Source: Gammaproteobacteria bacterium (lineage in GTDB: Bacteria; Pseudomonadota; Gammaproteobacteria; UBA6429; Thiohalophilaceae). From it: DNA of 7,011 nt. Shown in pieces: positions 6,632 through 7,011 of the stretch. The notes beneath the pieces were generated by a model. The model saw only the letters and a list, made by a program, of their open reading frames with translations. It did no database searches and was not told the origin of the DNA. Position numbers and translations under genes: made by a program. The stretch lies in contig JAADGZ010000064.1 in the NCBI GenBank assembly GCA_013152045.1, positions 1 through 7,011 on the forward strand, given 5' to 3'. Position 1 is the stretch's first letter; each line of letters starts with the position of its first letter.

Positions 6632-7011
6632 TGAAATACAACGATCTGCGAGACTTCATCCGCCTGCTGGAAAAAAAAGGCCAGCTTAAACGTATCAGCC
6701 AGCCGGTCGATCCCTTTCTGGAAATGACCGAGATCTGCGATCGCACCCTGCGCGCCGGTGGCCCGGCTCTGCTGTTTGAAAACCCGCGTGGTTCAGAAGT
6801 CCCCGTGCTGGCCAACCTGTTTGGCACCCCCGAGCGCGTCGCCCTGGGCATGGGCGAAGAATCCGTAGCCGCCTTGCGCGAAGTGGGCAAACTGTTGGCC
6901 TATCTCAAGGAACCCGAACCGCCAAAAGGCATGAAAGACGCCTGGCAGAAACTGCCCATTTTCAAGCAGGTGCTGAATATGTCGCCCAACGTGGTGAAAA
7001 AGGCGGCCTGT
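6631..7011 (+). CDS. ubiD: 4-hydroxy-3-polyprenylbenzoate decarboxylase UbiD, N-terminal part (cut by window edge)
   Basis: The first 127 residues of the decarboxylase that removes the carboxyl group from 3-octaprenyl-4-hydroxybenzoate in ubiquinone synthesis, using prenylated FMN made by UbiX. The sequence closely follows E. coli Ubi[11 protein letters not shown] at 1-10, [15 protein letters not shown] at 39-53, LFGTPERVA at 62-70, and [20 protein letters not shown] from about 79. The catalytic part lies beyond the window. The E. coli protein starts three residues earlier; here the ATG at 6631 shares its A with the last base of the preceding TAA, suggesting translational coupling, because no strong Shine-Dalgarno is close (only GGCGG around 6614). 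It is the last gene of the prlC-SH3-ubiD run. Confidence 0.97.
   Translation, partial: MKYNDLRDFIRLLEKKGQLKRISQPVDPFLEMTEICDRTLRAGGPALLFENPRGSEVPVLANLFGTPERVALGMGEESVAALREVGKLLAYLKEPEPPKGMKDAWQKLPIFKQVLNMSPNVVKKAAC

Noticed and set aside
5525..6890. Minus-strand open frames opposite prlC, the SH3 gene and ubiD
   Set aside because: All overlap strongly supported plus-strand genes and show no recognisable domains.

Overview
The window reads as chromosomal DNA of a gammaproteobacterium. The products closely resemble E. coli PrlC, SrkA (YihE/RdoA) and UbiD, and a TIGR04211-type SH3/coiled-coil/membrane-anchor protein is present. The gene set does not fix the genus. No mobile gene, RNA gene or CRISPR array is visible.

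Layout, left to right: (1) A minus-strand gene from 1325 runs off the left edge. It encodes a PlsC-type acyltransferase joined to a GNAT/OlsB-like acyltransferase domain, the architecture of the bifunctional ornithine-lipid synthase OlsF. (2) The divergent intergenic region 1326-1506 holds two back-to-back series of 7-bp direct repeats with exact 11-bp phasing that resemble PHO boxes (PhoB operators), one facing each gene. (3) A plus-strand metallophosphoesterase gene (1507-2412) most resembles PlcP, the phospholipase C of phosphate-starvation lipid remodelling, although automatic annotation would probably call it LpxH-like. (4) The convergent spacer 2413-2656 carries a pair of inverted hairpins of REP/REPIN type. 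(5) The minus-strand gene srkA (2657-3646) is followed by a short divergent spacer. (6) A plus-strand run holds prlC (3739-5808), the SH3/coiled-coil membrane protein (5834-6631) and the first 127 codons of ubiD (6631-7011). Spacings of 25 bp and a 1-bp stop/start overlap suggest one transcript.

The most interesting part is the left third. PlcP strips the phosphate-containing headgroup from membrane phospholipids, and OlsF would make phosphorus-free ornithine lipid. A shared control region with PHO-box-like arrays pointing both ways would switch both on when phosphate is scarce. The genes, domain order and repeats are seen in the sequence. The lipid functions come from family knowledge, and the PhoB control and joint role are inference. 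The right-hand genes are housekeeping functions: peptide turnover and signal-peptide degradation (PrlC), stress kinase (SrkA) and ubiquinone synthesis (UbiD).
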